From CAXBBB01 sp963793245 (GTDB lineage: Bacteria > Bacteroidota > Rhodothermia > Rhodothermales > BA12): a DNA stretch of 64,000 bases. Within the stretch, counting starts at the first letter, position 1. Each line of letters opens with the position of its first letter. The notes beneath the pieces were generated by a model that had not been told where the DNA came from, made no database searches, and was given only the letters and a program-made list of their open reading frames with translations. The position numbers and the translations under genes were made by a program. The stretch lies in the NCBI GenBank assembly GCA_963793245.1, contig CAWBZG010000004.1, positions 62,001 through 126,000 on the forward strand, given 5' to 3'. Shown here piece by piece: positions 18,876-27,637 of this stretch.

Positions 18876-20126
18876 TTAGCCGCCCAGCGCGCCGTCGTCG
18901 GAATCGGCCTGGTCGGTGCGGAGCGAGGGGCGTTCCAGTCCGCCGGGCTGCGACGTGTCGGGGAGGCCGGTCGTGCCTAGCTCCATCTCGAACTCCTTGA
19001 TCGGGAAGGGGACGCGGATGCCCTCGGCCTGAAACCGCCGGATCAATGCTTTGAGGAATCGGCTGCGCGCGTCGAACTGCGCGTAGTAATCCTTGACGGG
19101 CAGCAGGACGGTTAGGTTGACGCTGAACTCGCCCAGTGTGTGGACAAACGCTTCGGCCTTGGCGCTGCTGTTCTCGAACGCCACACTCCGCGCCACGTCG
19201 AGCACGACCGCCTCGGCCTGTTCGAGATCGGTGTCGTACGGCAACGGCACGTGGACGCGCATGCGAAGGCGACTAGGCGTGTCGTGGTAGTTGGCGACGA
19301 CCGATGAGGCCAGGCGCGCGTTGGGCACGATGACGCGGCTGTTGACGATGGTGCGGATGCTCGTCGCCCGCCAGTCGATGTCGACGATCCAGCCTTCTTC
19401 ACCGGTTTCCAGCCGGATGTAGTGCCCTGTCCGAATCTGCTGCGAGGCGGTCAGGTACAGACCGGCGGCGACGTTGGCGAGCGTGTCTTGCAAGCCTAGT
19501 GCCAGCGCCAGACCGCCCAGGCTCAGCGCGCCCAAAATCGGAGTGACGGATACGCCGACCTCGTTCAGGATGACGAGCAGCCCGATCGTGTAGACAGAGA
19601 CGCGTACCAGCGTCGGCACGATCGACGTGATCGGCAAGAACGACGATTCCCGGCGCGAATACGCGACCACAAGACCCGCTGACACGCGCGAGAGCACGAC
19701 GAAAAACGACAGCAGGACGGCTGCCGTCAGTGCCACGTTTTGCATCCAGTCGACGAACGAGGGGAAGGCCTCGACGGTCAGCGATGCGAGGTAGACGCCC
19801 AGCGCAAACCCCCAGAAGATCAGGACGCCTCGGAACGCCCGGATGATGACGTTGTCGGCTCGCCACGCCGTGCGCTCGGCGATCACGCCAAGCCCACGCA
19901 GCACGACGCGCTCGGCCAACCAGCCCGCGATCATGCCGCCAATGATCAGGCCCATCGGCAGCGCAACGTCGGCTAGCGTTAGGTTTGCGATGACCTCGGC
20001 CAACGGAACCGGAGGCGCGGCGGCTAAGGTGTCGGGCCGGGTAGCAGTAAGTAGCGAGTCGACATGATCGAGCCGCGCGATAATGGCGGAGTCGGCGGAA
20101 AGGCTGTCGGACTGAAGGATGCGCAT
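18876..20126 (-). CDS. Small-conductance mechanosensitive ion channel, MscS family
   Basis: Inner-membrane tension-gated channel of 416 residues. Several helices precede the pore helix TM3, seen as LGALSLGGLALALGLQDTLANVAAGLYL, with the Gly/Ala packing typical of MscS. The beta domain follows: GHYIRLETGEEGWIVDIDWRATSIRT and IVPNARLASSVVANY. The C-terminal alpha/beta domain contains VPFPIKEFEMEL. ATG 20126 is chosen because the longer frame upstream lies in the divergent nadA region. Role: osmotic safety valve. Confidence 0.93.
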   Translation of the reverse strand: MRILQSDSLSADSAIIARLDHVDSLLTATRPDTLAAAPPVPLAEVIANLTLADVALPMGLIIGGMIAGWLAERVVLRGLGVIAERTAWRADNVIIRAFRGVLIFWGFALGVYLASLTVEAFPSFVDWMQNVALTAAVLLSFFVVLSRVSAGLVVAYSRRESSFLPITSIVPTLVRVSVYTIGLLVILNEVGVSVTPILGALSLGGLALALGLQDTLANVAAGLYLTASQQIRTGHYIRLETGEEGWIVDIDWRATSIRTIVNSRVIVPNARLASSVVANYHDTPSRLRMRVHVPLPYDTDLEQAEAVVLDVARSVAFENSSAKAEAFVHTLGEFSVNLTVLLPVKDYYAQFDARSRFLKALIRRFQAEGIRVPFPIKEFEMELGTTGLPDTSQPGGLERPSLRTDQADSDDGALGG

Positions 20127-20205
20127 AAGAGAGGAGACAGGAGCGCAAGCTACGCCGAACGCATCGCGCGACGCTGCGTTAGCTTCCAAACCGACTTCTG
20201 CTACC

Positions 20206-21198
20206 GTGACCGATCTTCCCGTTCTCGATTCTAACTTGGGCTTCGTCGATGCGTCCATCGATCCGACGCTCGACCTGTTCGAGGAAATCGAGCGCCTGAA
20301 AAAAGAGAAGAACGCCGTTCTGCTCGCTCACTACTACCAGGAGAGCGAAATCCAAGATCTAGCCGACTTTATCGGCGACTCGCTCGGCTTGGCACGCGCT
20401 GCCGAAAAGACCGACGCCGATCTGATCGTATTCGCTGGTGTCCACTTCATGGCGGAGACGGCGAAGATTCTCAACCCTTCGCGCAAGGTCATCCTGCCCG
20501 ATCTGAACGCGGGCTGCTCGCTGGCCGATAGCTGTCCGCCCGACCTGTTCGAGGCGTTTTGCAAACGTCATCCGGACCACCTCGTCGTCAGCTACATCAA
20601 TTGCTCGGCGGGTGTCAAGGCGCTCACAGACATCATCGTGACGAGCAGCAACGCCGAGCACATCATCCGCCAGATTCCTGCTGATCAGGGCATCATCTTC
20701 GCCCCAGATCGCAACCTGGGCCGCTGGCTGATCAACCAGACGGGTCGCGACATGGTGCTGTGGGACGGCGTGTGCATCGTCCACGAGACGTTCAGCGAGC
20801 GCAAAGTGCTAGCGCTCAAAGCGCAGCATCCCGACGCACCGCTGATCGCGCACCCCGAGTGTGAGCAGGCCATCCTACGCCACGCCGATTTCGTCGGCTC
20901 GACGAGCGCGCTGCTCCGCTTTACTCAGGAAGACGCGGCGCAGCGGTTCATCGTCGCGACCGAGGAGGGGATCTTGCACCAGATGCGCAAAAAGGCGCCG
21001 GGCAAGGAGTTCATCCCGGCACCGCCCGAAAGCGGCTGTGCGTGCAACCAGTGCCCCCACATGCGCCTCAACACGATCGAGAAGCTCTACCTCTGCATGA
21101 AGTACGAGCAGCCTGAACTGCACATGGACGAGGCGACGCGACTCCGCGCCCTACGTCCCATCGAGCGGATGCTCGCGATGAGCGAAGGCGTTTCGTGA
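20206..21198 (+). CDS. nadA: Quinolinate synthase A
   Basis: [4Fe-4S] enzyme condensing iminoaspartate with dihydroxyacetone phosphate in NAD synthesis. Motifs: AVLLAHYYQESEIQDLADFIGDS, VFAGVHFMAETAKILNP, the cluster Cys in AGCSLADSCPPD, and GCACNQCPHMRLNTIEKLY near the C-terminus. 330 residues from GTG 20206, close to the family length. A longer frame begins at an ATG at 20119 but would add residues overlapping the divergent mscS start. The leader before the GTG holds TTCTGCT like several other genes here. nadB and nadC are not in the window. Confidence 0.95.
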   Translation: MTDLPVLDSNLGFVDASIDPTLDLFEEIERLKKEKNAVLLAHYYQESEIQDLADFIGDSLGLARAAEKTDADLIVFAGVHFMAETAKILNPSRKVILPDLNAGCSLADSCPPDLFEAFCKRHPDHLVVSYINCSAGVKALTDIIVTSSNAEHIIRQIPADQGIIFAPDRNLGRWLINQTGRDMVLWDGVCIVHETFSERKVLALKAQHPDAPLIAHPECEQAILRHADFVGSTSALLRFTQEDAAQRFIVATEEGILHQMRKKAPGKEFIPAPPESGCACNQCPHMRLNTIEKLYLCMKYEQPELHMDEATRLRALRPIERMLAMSEGVS

Positions 21199-21686
21199 GT
21201 ATTCGCTCGTTTGCTCCGTACCGCAAGCGCTCTATCCGATTTGAGGAAGTAGCGGAAGTAGCAGGCTGGCGCGTCAAGGTATACGGCATTTCCGCTCACT
21301 CGGATGCTGTGTCGTCAGCTCTGATGGCCGATGCAAGGCGCCTACTTGAAGTGGCGCTCCCTCAACCTGCGGTCAACCGAGGGCGCATCGCCCCCGGCGA
21401 ATTCGAGCGCTACGGCGTCGCCATGCTCGTAGTCCACGAAGCGAGCGAAGGCCTATTCGTGTTGATCCGCTGGTGGTGTGGCGAGAACATGACACAGCAG
21501 CGGGTCTTCTTTCGCTCGAACAGCGCGACAACGTTCGCCGATCTGACAGGCACCGGATTGGTCTCCTGCGTCTGGGAGCAGGCCGTCTTTACCTTCGAGC
21601 GTGAGGCGTGGATCGAAGCCGTTTTAGCTGCCGACTCACCTGATCTAGCGGACTACCTAAGCCGATCATCCTCAGCCTACGTCTGA
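21195..21686 (+). CDS. Hypothetical protein coupled to nadA
   Basis: 163 residues, no signal peptide or membrane helix. The start GTG shares four bases with the nadA stop (GTGA), so translation is probably coupled. Segments such as ERYGVAMLVVHEASEGLFVLIRWWCGENMTQQ suggest a compact alpha/beta fold with a hydrophobic core. I do not recognise a family. Nothing in it points to NAD metabolism beyond position. Confidence 0.65.
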   Translation: MSIRSFAPYRKRSIRFEEVAEVAGWRVKVYGISAHSDAVSSALMADARRLLEVALPQPAVNRGRIAPGEFERYGVAMLVVHEASEGLFVLIRWWCGENMTQQRVFFRSNSATTFADLTGTGLVSCVWEQAVFTFEREAWIEAVLAADSPDLADYLSRSSSAYV

Positions 21687-21691
21687 TCGGC

Positions 21692-22126
21692 TCAGTTCGA
21701 CAGCGTCACTACGCTACGCGAGGAATCAGCGGCGACGATTTCTTGGTTGACCAGCAACGACACGCCGATGAAGCCGTCGGGGAAGAGTTCCAGCGTGTCG
21801 GCGGGGTTGGAGGGCGTCAGGTTGGTGGCCGTCAGCGCAAACGTCGAGAGGGCGTCGCGTGGGAAGGTTTTGGTCCACGAGGTCGCCGATGGCGTGTCAG
21901 GCGAGCGCAGCGTATCGAACGCCGTGCCGTCTGGCGTTTCGTATTCGATGGCGACTAGGGTCGCCAGGCCGACTGAAGCGTCGATAGGGTTTGTCGCGTC
22001 GCGAAGCGAATCGACGTAGTTGGTCGACACGTAGTAGACGGCCACTTCGTCTGCGCTTTCGGGCAGTTCTACGATTCCGCAGGCGGACAGAGAGAGGGCA
22101 AACGTGAGCGTCAGGAGCGTGCGCAT
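21692..22126 (-). CDS. Hypothetical lipoprotein
   Basis: 144 residues starting MRTLLTLTFALSLSAC, a signal peptide with lipobox LSAC, so a lipid-anchored envelope protein. The remainder is beta-rich, with polar strands such as VAVYYVSTNYVDSL and FPDGFIGVSLLVNQEIV. No family recognised. It is convergent with the nadA-linked gene and 62 bp downstream of the beta-barrel gene on the same strand. Confidence 0.72.
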   Translation of the reverse strand: MRTLLTLTFALSLSACGIVELPESADEVAVYYVSTNYVDSLRDATNPIDASVGLATLVAIEYETPDGTAFDTLRSPDTPSATSWTKTFPRDALSTFALTATNLTPSNPADTLELFPDGFIGVSLLVNQEIVAADSSRSVVTLSN

Positions 22127-22187
22127 GGCAGAGAGTTCGGTTCGGACAGCGAGAATATAGCGCCGCTCCCGGCGGCGGCGCAGTCCA

Positions 22188-23573
22188 TTACAGCCGGACG
22201 CGGTAAAACACGTACGGATCGAAGCGGCGCTGCACGAGGAAGCGTCGCTCGTCCGACTGGTCATCGAACCGGACGTAGGTGTAGCGTGCGTCGAAGCCCG
22301 CGCCCAAGCCAGGGCGGATCGGATACTCGGCGTGGATAGCCAGCGTGCTCTGGTCATTGAAACTCGAAAACAGCGCAGCAAAGCCGCTAAGTCCGTTACG
22401 GTCGGATCTCAGGCCGACGTTCAACCCGTCGGGCGTGCCATAGAACAGGCGCAATCTGCTCGTGGTGAGAGCCTGCGATCCGTAGTGGGAGTAGAGAGCA
22501 TACCAGATCTGAAAGCGCTGAAAAACGAGCAGCCGCACTTCGGTCTCGAAACCCGTTGCGCCCGCCGACTCGGGAAGCCGGACGCCGAACGTACGCCGAT
22601 CGGTCGAGTCGGAGTTGACGAACCGCTCCGAATCCAGTGGCGCCGAATACGTGTTCTCGATCTGGTACAGCGGGCCGAAGAAGCCGGTGATGAAGTCCTC
22701 TCCGCTGTACAGAAGCGCCGCCCGCCCCTCGACGCGGGCAATGTCCAAGATCGACGGGCTGCCCCCTGCGATGCCGATTTTCAGGCTCTGCCCATCCGTG
22801 CGGCCTCCGGTTCTGGCGAACGTCCCCATCCGCGCGTAGCTGACGAACGGTTCGACCGTGAAACCGCCGCTCTCCACGAGCGCAACCGAAAGGTCGATGC
22901 CCAGCGCGTCGAAATCGGGCGAGGGTAGGAAATCGCGCACGTAGGTGACGCCGAGTTTCGAGGCGCTCAGGATCGGCACATTGGTCCAGCCAAACGGACG
23001 GGCTTGCAGGTAGCCTCCGGCCAAAGGCTGGCCTCCCACGTCAGACGAGAACGCGTCGACTCGCAAGCCCGGCAATCTCAGGCCGACTTCGGCGCCGATC
23101 GTCCGATCGTCCCACGCCGCATCGGTCGCGAGAAAGTTGACGAGGTGGCCCGTGCCCAGCCGCACGTCGCGTAGCGGTCCCATTCGGGCGTAAAAAACTT
23201 TGCCCTTGCGAGGCGTCCACCGAACGTAGCGGATGCTGCGCAGTGCATCGTACGGTTCGTCGGCGTCGTCGGTGCGGAAGCCATCGGTCGTCACGCGTCC
23301 GGTCTCTTGGATCTGAGCGGAGAAGCCTGGGCGGGCGTATTCGAGGTCCAGTCCGCCCATGGCGTGCCAGCGCGGACCGACGAGCGACAGGCCGCCCCGG
23401 AAGCCGATCTGCGTCCGAGCGAGCCACCACGCTCCGGGGACGAACTCGTCGGGTGCGTCCGATCCACCGAAGGGCAGCGGTTGCGCCGATGCGGGCGTCG
23501 CCAGCGCTGCGAGCGCGAGGAGAAGGAGGAGAAGGGCGCGCAGCACGGGCGAGGGACAGACGTGGAGAGGCAA
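22188..23573 (-). CDS. Outer-membrane beta-barrel protein, hypothetical
   Basis: 461 residues. The signal peptide lies in the first 30 residues (LRALLLLLLALAALATPASAQ). The mature protein is a long series of amphipathic strands separated by turns, with many Tyr/Arg/Asp, ending in FYRVRL-type barrel closure (FDPYVFYRVRL). Size and pattern suggest a 16-18 stranded porin-like barrel. No substrate motif is visible. The previous gene on the strand is a symporter separated by a hairpin, so it is probably transcribed separately. Confidence 0.78.
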   Translation of the reverse strand: MPLHVCPSPVLRALLLLLLALAALATPASAQPLPFGGSDAPDEFVPGAWWLARTQIGFRGGLSLVGPRWHAMGGLDLEYARPGFSAQIQETGRVTTDGFRTDDADEPYDALRSIRYVRWTPRKGKVFYARMGPLRDVRLGTGHLVNFLATDAAWDDRTIGAEVGLRLPGLRVDAFSSDVGGQPLAGGYLQARPFGWTNVPILSASKLGVTYVRDFLPSPDFDALGIDLSVALVESGGFTVEPFVSYARMGTFARTGGRTDGQSLKIGIAGGSPSILDIARVEGRAALLYSGEDFITGFFGPLYQIENTYSAPLDSERFVNSDSTDRRTFGVRLPESAGATGFETEVRLLVFQRFQIWYALYSHYGSQALTTSRLRLFYGTPDGLNVGLRSDRNGLSGFAALFSSFNDQSTLAIHAEYPIRPGLGAGFDARYTYVRFDDQSDERRFLVQRRFDPYVFYRVRL

Positions 23574-23592
23574 TCTACCGATTCGAGATTCA

Positions 23593-23625
23593 AAACTTGG
23601 GAAGTCTCCTAGACTTGCCAGGTTT
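23593..23625 (-). terminator. Hairpin terminator of the symporter gene; AAACYTGGNA-type stem
   Basis: AAACTTGGGAAGTCT (23593-23607) and AGACTTGCCAGGTTT (23611-23625) pair with two imperfections around a 3-base loop. It starts 6 bp past the symporter stop. On the minus strand the stem begins AAACCTGGCA, the same arm as in the hairpin at 56650-56682, suggesting a shared repeat. Confidence 0.65.
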
Positions 23626-23630
23626 ATGGG

Positions 23631-25178
23631 TTACAGCCCCGTCCAACTGACGGTCGTATCCGCCAAGCGCTCCTCGGCGACGCGTGGTCCGGCCAGCGAG
23701 ATCAGATACCCAACCACGCACGTCACAGCCAGTCCTATGGCCGTCGACCAGATAAATGGAATCGGGGCGATGCCGAACCACTCGTTCATTCGGGGCAGGC
23801 CAAAGTCGTTTTGGGTCACCATCAGCACGACGAGCGTTCCGACGATGGCGCCCCAGAACGCACCGTGTCCGTTGGCGCGTTTGGTAAGCATACCGAGCAG
23901 AAACAGGCCGAGCAGTCCGCCCGCGAAGTAGCCCATGAATGACAGGATCAGGTCGATCAGTAGTGCCTCGGTGCGCGACGCGTAGATGCCGACAGCGATG
24001 CCGACGATGCCCGCCGTCACGACGACGACTTTGGCGAACACCAACTGCGCGCTCTGGCTCGTGCGCGGCTTGAAGCGCGTCAGGAAGTCGACTGTCAAGG
24101 CCGCCGAGAGCGAGTTGAGGGCTGAGTCGAGGCTCGACATCGCAGCGGCGAACACGGCGGCGACGAGCATGCCGGTCAAGATCGGCGGCACCTGTGTGTT
24201 GACAAAGTGCGGCATGATCTGGTCAGCAGACAATCCGCTGGGCAGCAGGCTTGCGTTCTCACCGTAGAACACGAACAGCGCGGCGCCGAGCAGCAGTGAC
24301 AGCAGCACACCGAACGCTCCGGCGCTCACTCCCAAGATCAGCGCCCGCTGTGCCTCGCGTGGACTGCTGACGGTCATGTAGCGCTGGACCGGCTGCTGGT
24401 TCGTGCCGAAGAGCGAGAGCGCCAGCAGTCCATAGCCGAAGACGGCCGTCAGCAGCGCTTTGCCGCCAAACGCGTTTCCGCTGTCGTCGACCAGGTGCAG
24501 CACGTCGAGTTTGCCCATCTCGCCCGCGATCTCGAACGCGCTCCCCATTCCGCCTGCCGCTCCGGTCGCCGCAACCCAGATCGACGCGAACACGCCCGCA
24601 CTCATGACGGCGAACTGGATCACGTCGGTCCAGATGACAGCCGAAATGCCGCCCATGACGGTATAGAAAATGGCGATGGCGCCAAACAAGATCACGGCTT
24701 CCTCGACGCTGTTGAGGCCCGGCATCAGGTCGGTCGGGACGACGGCGGAGAAGAGTAGGGCGGCACCGTAGAGCAGCGTTCCGGCGCGCAGGATAACCGT
24801 CAGCACGAACAGCGACGAACCCAGCAGGCGGCTCTTCAGGTCAAAGCGTTTTTCGAGGTATTCGTAGGCCGTCGTCAGCCCCTTGACCTTGTGGAAAAAC
24901 GGGATGAACAGGACGACGACGATGATCGCTGCAAAGATGTCGCCCAGCGAGTATTGCAGGTACCACAGGTCGTCGGCGTACGCGTAGCCCGGCACGCCCA
25001 AGATCGACGCCGCCGAAAACGACGTGGCGATGATCGACAGCCCTGCCGCCCACCACTTGACGCCTCGGTTGCCGACGAAGTACGCCTCGGTATCGGTCTG
25101 CCGCTTGTTCGCCCACACGCCGATGGCGACAATGACGACGATGTAGAGACCGAGGACGATCCAGTCGAGAACATGCAC
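23631..25178 (-). CDS. Sodium:solute symporter (SSS family)
   Basis: Inner-membrane secondary transporter of 515 residues with about 13-14 helices. Family signatures include FVGNRGVKWWAAGLSIIATSFSAASILGVPGYAY in the first two helices, the unwound segment GGISAVIWTDVIQ, and SSLDSALNSLSAAL in the Na+ site region. The likely start is a GTG giving MHVLDWIVLGLYIVV, directly into helix 1; earlier codons are not membrane-like. The solute cannot be told from sequence; sugars, proline, sialic acid and iodide are all carried by relatives. Confidence 0.92.
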   Translation of the reverse strand: MHVLDWIVLGLYIVVIVAIGVWANKRQTDTEAYFVGNRGVKWWAAGLSIIATSFSAASILGVPGYAYADDLWYLQYSLGDIFAAIIVVVLFIPFFHKVKGLTTAYEYLEKRFDLKSRLLGSSLFVLTVILRAGTLLYGAALLFSAVVPTDLMPGLNSVEEAVILFGAIAIFYTVMGGISAVIWTDVIQFAVMSAGVFASIWVAATGAAGGMGSAFEIAGEMGKLDVLHLVDDSGNAFGGKALLTAVFGYGLLALSLFGTNQQPVQRYMTVSSPREAQRALILGVSAGAFGVLLSLLLGAALFVFYGENASLLPSGLSADQIMPHFVNTQVPPILTGMLVAAVFAAAMSSLDSALNSLSAALTVDFLTRFKPRTSQSAQLVFAKVVVVTAGIVGIAVGIYASRTEALLIDLILSFMGYFAGGLLGLFLLGMLTKRANGHGAFWGAIVGTLVVLMVTQNDFGLPRMNEWFGIAPIPFIWSTAIGLAVTCVVGYLISLAGPRVAEERLADTTVSWTGL

Positions 25179-25334
25179 GGAGCAAAGGGGACTAACGAGA
25201 GGGACACCACACGAACGCAAACCCCGCGCCCGCCAACCGCAACATAGTCGTAGGGCTATCGCTCGATCGCCCTCATCGTGCCCCACCAGGGCGAGCGCAT
25301 TCTTTCTGCCTCAATCAATCTCCCCCTTCCTCGG

Positions 25335-25361
25335 TCGTCATTCCTGCGCAGGCAGGAATCC
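25335..25361. repeat. REP-like palindromic element
   Basis: Contains ATTCCTGC (25340-25347), a 4-base loop and GCAGGAAT (25352-25359), flanked by CGTC and CC. Elements of this form (CGTCATTCC...GGAATCC) are common dispersed intergenic palindromes in many bacteria. One copy seen here. Confidence 0.6.
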
Positions 25362-25375
25362 ACAACCGCTTCCTA

Positions 25376-25425
25376 TGCCCGGCTGATGTGTGATCTGTCC
25401 TTGCCGATCACACATCAGCCGGGCA
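25376..25425. repeat. 20-bp perfect inverted repeat (hairpin)
   Basis: TGCCCGGCTGATGTGTGATC (25376-25395) and its exact complement at 25406-25425 enclose a 10-base loop. The stem is longer than usual for a terminator, lacks a T tract, and sits between two divergently transcribed genes. It could be an operator, a mobile-element remnant or an attachment site. Confidence 0.75.
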
Positions 25426-25527
25426 AGTTGATCGCGATTTGAGAGTGCGCTCGCCCTACCCGCCCCACAGGTCGCGCCGCAGTCCATTCTGGCGAAACAC
25501 GTCTGGCGCGCGCTCGGTTGACAGCCC

Positions 25528-26211
25528 ATGTCTGACCGCTCCTCTATGACCGAATTTTCCGGCTTGCCGCTCTTCCCGCTGGGCTTGGTGCTCTACCCCG
25601 GCGAGGCGATTCCGCTGCACATCTTCGAGCCGCGCTACCGTGAGATGATTTCGACGTGTCTGGAGGAGGACCGTCCATTCGGCATCGCGTTGGCCGAAGA
25701 GGATGGGCTGAATCGGGTCGGATGTACGGCGCGGGTCGTGCGCGTTACCAAGCGGCACGGCGATGGGCGGCTTGACATCAAAGTGCGCGGCGAGCAGCGC
25801 TTCCGCATCGGCAGCGTCGACGACGCGTTGAACTACCTGACTGCCGACGGCACCTATGTCCCCGACCAGCCCGCCGACCCGGACGACTCGGACCTGCGCG
25901 ACCGCGCGATCACGCTCCACATGAAACTGCTCGAACTCGGCGGACGCACGTTGCGCCCATCGCTCTACGAGACCGAGCACGTATCGTACGCGCTGGCGCA
26001 CAACGCCGGGCTGGAAAACGTCCAAAAGCAGCACGTGCTCGAACTCCCGTCGGAAGGCGAGCGCCTACGCTACCTGGTGACGCACTTTGAGGTATTCATT
26101 CCCGAGATTGAGGAGAAAGAAGTGCTGCGGCGGAAAGTCCAGTCCAACGGCCATTTTCGCGACTTCCCGCCCGAACTGCTCGGCGGAACAGGCGACATCT
26201 ATCCGGGCTGA
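25528..26211 (+). CDS. LON peptidase substrate-binding domain protein
   Basis: 227-residue protein made only of the N-terminal LON domain, without the AAA+ or protease parts. The opening LPLFPLGLVLYPGEAIPLHIFEPRYREMI is the domain signature. VGCTARVVRVTKRHGDGRLDIKVRGEQRFRI forms the beta part, and a helical bundle with LPSEGERLRYLVTHFE follows. Such free-standing proteins are widespread and poorly characterised; a role in protein quality control is only suggested. A second ATG six codons on (25546) is also a possible start. Confidence 0.9.
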   Translation: MSDRSSMTEFSGLPLFPLGLVLYPGEAIPLHIFEPRYREMISTCLEEDRPFGIALAEEDGLNRVGCTARVVRVTKRHGDGRLDIKVRGEQRFRIGSVDDALNYLTADGTYVPDQPADPDDSDLRDRAITLHMKLLELGGRTLRPSLYETEHVSYALAHNAGLENVQKQHVLELPSEGERLRYLVTHFEVFIPEIEEKEVLRRKVQSNGHFRDFPPELLGGTGDIYPG

Positions 26212-26319
26212 ATTCAACCGATCACCAGAGACCTTACAGGTCGCCTGGGACCTGCTGAGTCCGTGTCGGAAAACCCAAGCGCTCTGGGTTCTGACGCCGA
26301 CCAATCGCTATTCTACGCC

Positions 26320-27150
26320 ATGACCTACACGCTGCACCCCATCGAAACTGGACGCGTCGCCCTCGATGGGGGCGCCATGTTCGGCATCATTCCCAAACCC
26401 CTCTGGGAGCGCCGCATCGCCGCCGACGCGCGCAACCGGATCCCGCTCGCCATGCGCTGCCTACTGGCCGAAGCAGGCGACCGGCTGGTCTTGATCGACA
26501 CCGGAGTGGGCGATAAGATCGACGCCAAGTTTGCTGACATTTATGGCGTCGACCATACCGAGCACACGCTCGATGGGTCGCTGCGGGCGGCGGGTTTCGA
26601 CGTGTCCGACGTGACCGACATCGTCCTGACGCACCTGCACTTCGATCACTGCGGCGGTGCTACCAAACGTCTGGGCGACGGCTCGCTCGACCTCGTCTTT
26701 CCCAACGCCCAAGTTCACGTGCAGCGCGATCATTGGATGTGGGCGACGCGCGACAACAAGCGCGAACAGGCCTCGTTTCTAGCCGAAAACATGGAGCCTT
26801 TGGAGCAGTCCGGCCACCTCGTTTTGCACGACGGACCGGGCGAGATCCTGCCCAGCCTGCGCGTCCGCACCGCTGACGGGCACACGCGCGCCCAGCAGAT
26901 CGTCCTGATCGACGATGCCGACGGCACTGTCGCTTTCCCTGCCGACTTGCTGCCGACGCATCACCACTTGGGACCGGCCTGGACGATGGGCTACGACGTG
27001 CTTCCGATGACGTCAATGGACGAGAAAGCCGCCTTCCTCTCCGACGCGCTCGCGAACGACTGGCGGATTCTGTTCGAGCACGACGTCGATGTGAGTTGGG
27101 CCAGGCTCGAAGAGACGGAAAAAGGCATCCGAGCCGTTTCCCTGCTATAA
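26320..27150 (+). CDS. MBL-fold metallo-hydrolase
   Basis: 276-residue metallo-beta-lactamase-fold enzyme. The metal motif is HLHFDH with H105, H107, D109 and H110. LVLIDTGVGDKID precedes it, and TADGHTRAQQIVLID and the final LFEHDVDVSWARLE carry the remaining ligands. The pattern resembles lactonases and related hydrolases of this fold, but the substrate is unknown. No signal peptide. An in-frame GTG at 26263 would add 19 unlikely residues. The H-box gene follows after 9 bp, so the two are probably cotranscribed. Confidence 0.88.
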   Translation: MTYTLHPIETGRVALDGGAMFGIIPKPLWERRIAADARNRIPLAMRCLLAEAGDRLVLIDTGVGDKIDAKFADIYGVDHTEHTLDGSLRAAGFDVSDVTDIVLTHLHFDHCGGATKRLGDGSLDLVFPNAQVHVQRDHWMWATRDNKREQASFLAENMEPLEQSGHLVLHDGPGEILPSLRVRTADGHTRAQQIVLIDDADGTVAFPADLLPTHHHLGPAWTMGYDVLPMTSMDEKAAFLSDALANDWRILFEHDVDVSWARLEETEKGIRAVSLL

Positions 27151-27159
27151 CTCGTTGCC

Positions 27160-27438
27160 ATGAAAGCGCCGCTGCTCCCCACACCACCTACCGGATCGGA
27201 CGCTGAGCAGCGCGCCGTCATTGCGCAGGCCGTTGCGCAGGCGCTGCACGATCTGAGCAATCCGGTCGCTGTCGTCAGCGGCAACGCGCAGTTTCTCGAC
27301 GCGGTCTCAGATACCATTTCCGATCCTGACGCCCGGGCCGCTGTCGCCGATTTACAGGCGGGAATGGTGCGGATGGAGGAGGAGCTAGCCCGCATCGCTG
27401 CCCTACGCGACACACTGCGCGAGTGGGCAGATGGCTGA
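27160..27438 (+). CDS. Stand-alone histidine-kinase dimerisation/phosphoacceptor-like protein
   Basis: 92 residues. LHDLSNPVAVVSGNAQFLDAV (residues 29-49) has the shape of a HisKA H-box with phospho-acceptor H30, followed by a long second helix (ADLQAGMVRMEEELARIAALRDTL). There is no room for an ATPase domain, sensor or membrane helix. It may be a histidine phosphotransfer protein or a remnant kinase. It sits 9 bp after the MBL-fold gene and before porU, with no regulator gene adjacent. Starts ATG. Confidence 0.7.
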   Translation: MKAPLLPTPPTGSDAEQRAVIAQAVAQALHDLSNPVAVVSGNAQFLDAVSDTISDPDARAAVADLQAGMVRMEEELARIAALRDTLREWADG

Positions 27439-27506
27439 CGCGTATCGAGCGTCTTGAGCCGAACCGACGCCAGAACCCTGCGGACGCGCGCCTAGCGTGC
27501 TGAGTC

Positions 27507-27537
27507 GTCTTGCAAAGCCGATGCAGTCCGGCTATCT
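27507..27537 (+). promoter_or_regulatory. Putative promoter of porU-porV
   Basis: CTTG at 27507-27510, exactly 20 bases, then TATCTTG at 27531-27537. This fits the primary sigma pattern of Bacteroidota (-33 TTG, -7 TAnnTTTG). The site lies about 100 bases before the porU GTG. The same CTTG-N20-TAnnTTG arrangement precedes the tRNA-Arg gene. Confidence 0.5.
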
Positions 27538-27637
27538 TGTATTTCCTCACCTATCTCGCCCACGCGTATCGACGGACACCGCTACGACAGGCCTCCGGGC
27601 CTCTATTGCTAACCTTCTGGTTTTACTCATCGTAGCC

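Larger units (their letters stand above)
25179..25527. other. Divergent intergenic region, 349 bp
   Basis: Separates the divergent symporter and LON-domain genes. Apart from the REP-like element and the 20-bp inverted repeat described separately, I see no gene or RNA. Both promoters must lie here. Confidence 0.5.

Noticed and set aside
20119..20205. ATG 20119 as start of nadA
   Set aside because: It would overlap the start of the divergent mscS gene and add 29 residues not seen in NadA.
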